Below, one piece after another: positions 62,867 through 64,000 of a DNA stretch of 64,000 nt. How positions within the stretch are numbered: the first letter of the stretch is position 1; each line of letters begins with the position of its first letter. Below the pieces are notes generated by a model. That model was not told where the DNA came from and did not search any database. It worked only from the letters and a program-made list of their open reading frames with translations. This DNA is from Acidobacteriota bacterium (lineage in GTDB: Bacteria; Acidobacteriota; Terriglobia; Acidiferrales; UBA7541): assembly GCA_003224085.1 (NCBI GenBank), contig QHYK01000043.1, positions 1 through 64,000 on the forward strand, in the 5' to 3' direction. A program made the position numbers and the translations under genes.

Positions 62867-64000
62867 CGGCGGATCCTCACGGCATTGCGATGAGCCATCA
62901 GGCCTTCGGCTTCCGCAAGAGTCTCTACGGCCTCGGCGAGATGGAGAAATCCCCTATCGGTGATGGTTTGCACGCTGATGCATTTTACAAAGTCGGCCGT
63001 CGAAAGTCCGCCGCGCCTGCGCGCCCAACCGCCCGTAGGCAGAACGTGATTGCTCCCTGTGGCGTAATCGCCGAGCGGCTGGGCTCCCCACGGACCAAGA
63101 AACACGGTCCCCGTCGCCCGAACTCTCGAAAGCGACTTTGCTCCATTTTCCGGAAGACTAAGATGTTCGGGGGCGAAACGATTGATGAATTCGCACGCCT
63201 GTTCAGCCGATTCCGCTATTAGGATTGCCCCTGAAAGTCGAGTCGAGCTGTGAGCTGCACCGTTCGGGAGTTGCGCGAGCTGTTTTTGGATTTCACGTTG
63301 AACCTCGCGGGCAAGAGCATCTGAAGTCGTGACAAAAAAGCTTGCCGCGTCCCTGGCATGTTCCGCTTGGGCAAGAAGGTCAGCCGCAATCCAGCGTGCA
63401 TTGCCATGCTCCGCAAACACAATGGCCTCTGTGGGACCAGCTGGCAAATCGATCGCGCACTCGCTGCTCACGATCTGCTTGGCCGCAGTGACGTACTTGT
63501 TCCCGGGGCCAAAAATCTTGTCAACGCGCGGCACACTTTTGGTTCCGTAGGCCAGCGCGGCGATGGCTTGAGCCCCGCCGATGCGGGCGATCCGTTCCAC
63601 CCCCAGAATCCCCGCCGTGGCCAGCAACTCAGGATTCGGTTTGGGGCAAACGGCGACGATGTTCGGCACGCCCGCAACTTTTGCAGGAACAACGGTCATC
63701 ACCAGCGTCGAAACGAGCGAAAATCTGCCCCCTGGGACGTAACAGCCGATCGCTTCGATCGGCCTGACAACCTGATGAATCTTCACTCCGGGCGTGGTTT
63801 CGACAGTCCAGCGGCGAGGAAGCTGTTTTTCGGCCACGCGCCGAACGTTGGCCGCAGCTTTCTCGACGGCTTTTCGAAACTTCGCACTGGTTTCTCTTTG
63901 GGCGGCGCGGATTCCCTTTTGCGTGACCCAAACGCCGGTTTTGGTCAAGTCGGTATAATCGAATTTCTTTGTGTAGGCAAAAAGTGCGGCATCCCCCCTC
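62863..64000 (-). CDS. hisD: Histidinol dehydrogenase (5' end cut by window edge)
   Basis: The frame is open from the window edge to the TGA at 62863-62865, giving about 378 residues of the usual about 430. GCYVPGGRFSLVSTLVM, FGPGNKYVTAAK, SECAIDLPAGPTE and NHVLPTGGWARRRGGLS are diagnostic. The enzyme oxidises histidinol to histidine with NAD in two steps and a bound zinc. The N-terminal piece RGDAALFAYTKKFDYTDL is readable upstream of 63948, so the start lies beyond 64000. It overlaps hisC by ATGA. Confidence 0.95.
   Translation of the reverse strand, partial: RGDAALFAYTKKFDYTDLTKTGVWVTQKGIRAAQRETSAKFRKAVEKAAANVRRVAEKQLPRRWTVETTPGVKIHQVVRPIEAIGCYVPGGRFSLVSTLVMTVVPAKVAGVPNIVAVCPKPNPELLATAGILGVERIARIGGAQAIAALAYGTKSVPRVDKIFGPGNKYVTAAKQIVSSECAIDLPAGPTEAIVFAEHGNARWIAADLLAQAEHARDAASFFVTTSDALAREVQREIQKQLAQLPNGAAHSSTRLSGAILIAESAEQACEFINRFAPEHLSLPENGAKSLSRVRATGTVFLGPWGAQPLGDYATGSNHVLPTGGWARRRGGLSTADFVKCISVQTITDRGFLHLAEAVETLAEAEGLMAHRNAVRIRR

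Noticed and set aside
1-64000. tRNA, rRNA, CRISPR, prophage or intact IS elements
   Set aside because: None seen: no tRNA-like cloverleaf with a CCA end, no spaced identical repeats and no transposase or integrase frame.

Overview
The window looks like chromosomal DNA of an uncultured or soil member of the Acidobacteriota. Taxon clues, all from gene content: an M56/BlaR1 protease fused to two TIGR03435 ('soil-associated') domains, an OAR-type TonB receptor with an N-terminal carboxypeptidase-regulatory domain, a TPR + FG-GAP + ASPIC/UnbV exported protein, and REP-like GTCATTCCGAGCGAAG elements. Coding density is high, GC is moderately high, and GTG/TTG starts are common. I saw no rRNA, tRNA, CRISPR array, intact insertion sequence or prophage.

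Layout: 1-16 kb holds an exported TPR protein, an amidase, the TPR/FG-GAP protein, a PPK2 polyphosphate kinase, an Omp85-type outer membrane protein, a secreted phosphoesterase with a clear terminator, an amino-acid permease, lgt and a secreted amidohydrolase. At 16-22 kb acnA diverges from a two-gene module, a radical SAM protein and an ATP-grasp ligase. The radical SAM frame appears to stop at a TGA, but that TGA sits in the codons for Cys-Sec-Ala-Glu-Pro. Reading through it as selenocysteine extends the frame to a second TGA that overlaps the TTG start of the ATP-grasp gene (TTGA). I regard this selenoprotein as the main discovery of the window. At 22-29 kb lies central carbon metabolism (zwf, glk, mmsA, gntK) with a Rieske oxygenase.

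At 29-38 kb are lemA, a nucleotidyltransferase, a TPM-domain protein, an Hsp20 remnant, a KamA-type radical SAM enzyme, a blaI-blaR1 pair with a readable promoter, and a decayed Ig-like gene. At 38-43 kb is the translation block rplM-rpsI-rpsB-tsf-pyrH-frr, with unusual hairpin-rich gaps. At 43-52 kb are a DUF3857/transglutaminase-like protein, an M28 peptidase and an RND efflux pair. At 52-57 kb are two small unknown genes, a phosphoesterase remnant and the TonB receptor. At 57-64 kb are glgP and, on the minus strand, a compact hisD-C-B-H-F-A operon with overlapping stops and starts; hisD runs off the window.

Working together: zwf, glk, gntK, glgP and acnA feed glucose, gluconate and storage glucan into the pentose phosphate and TCA routes. 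rplM to frr supplies ribosome assembly, elongation, UMP and recycling. The his genes convert histidinol-pathway intermediates. The envelope genes (Omp85, lgt, RND, TonB) build and serve a diderm cell surface.
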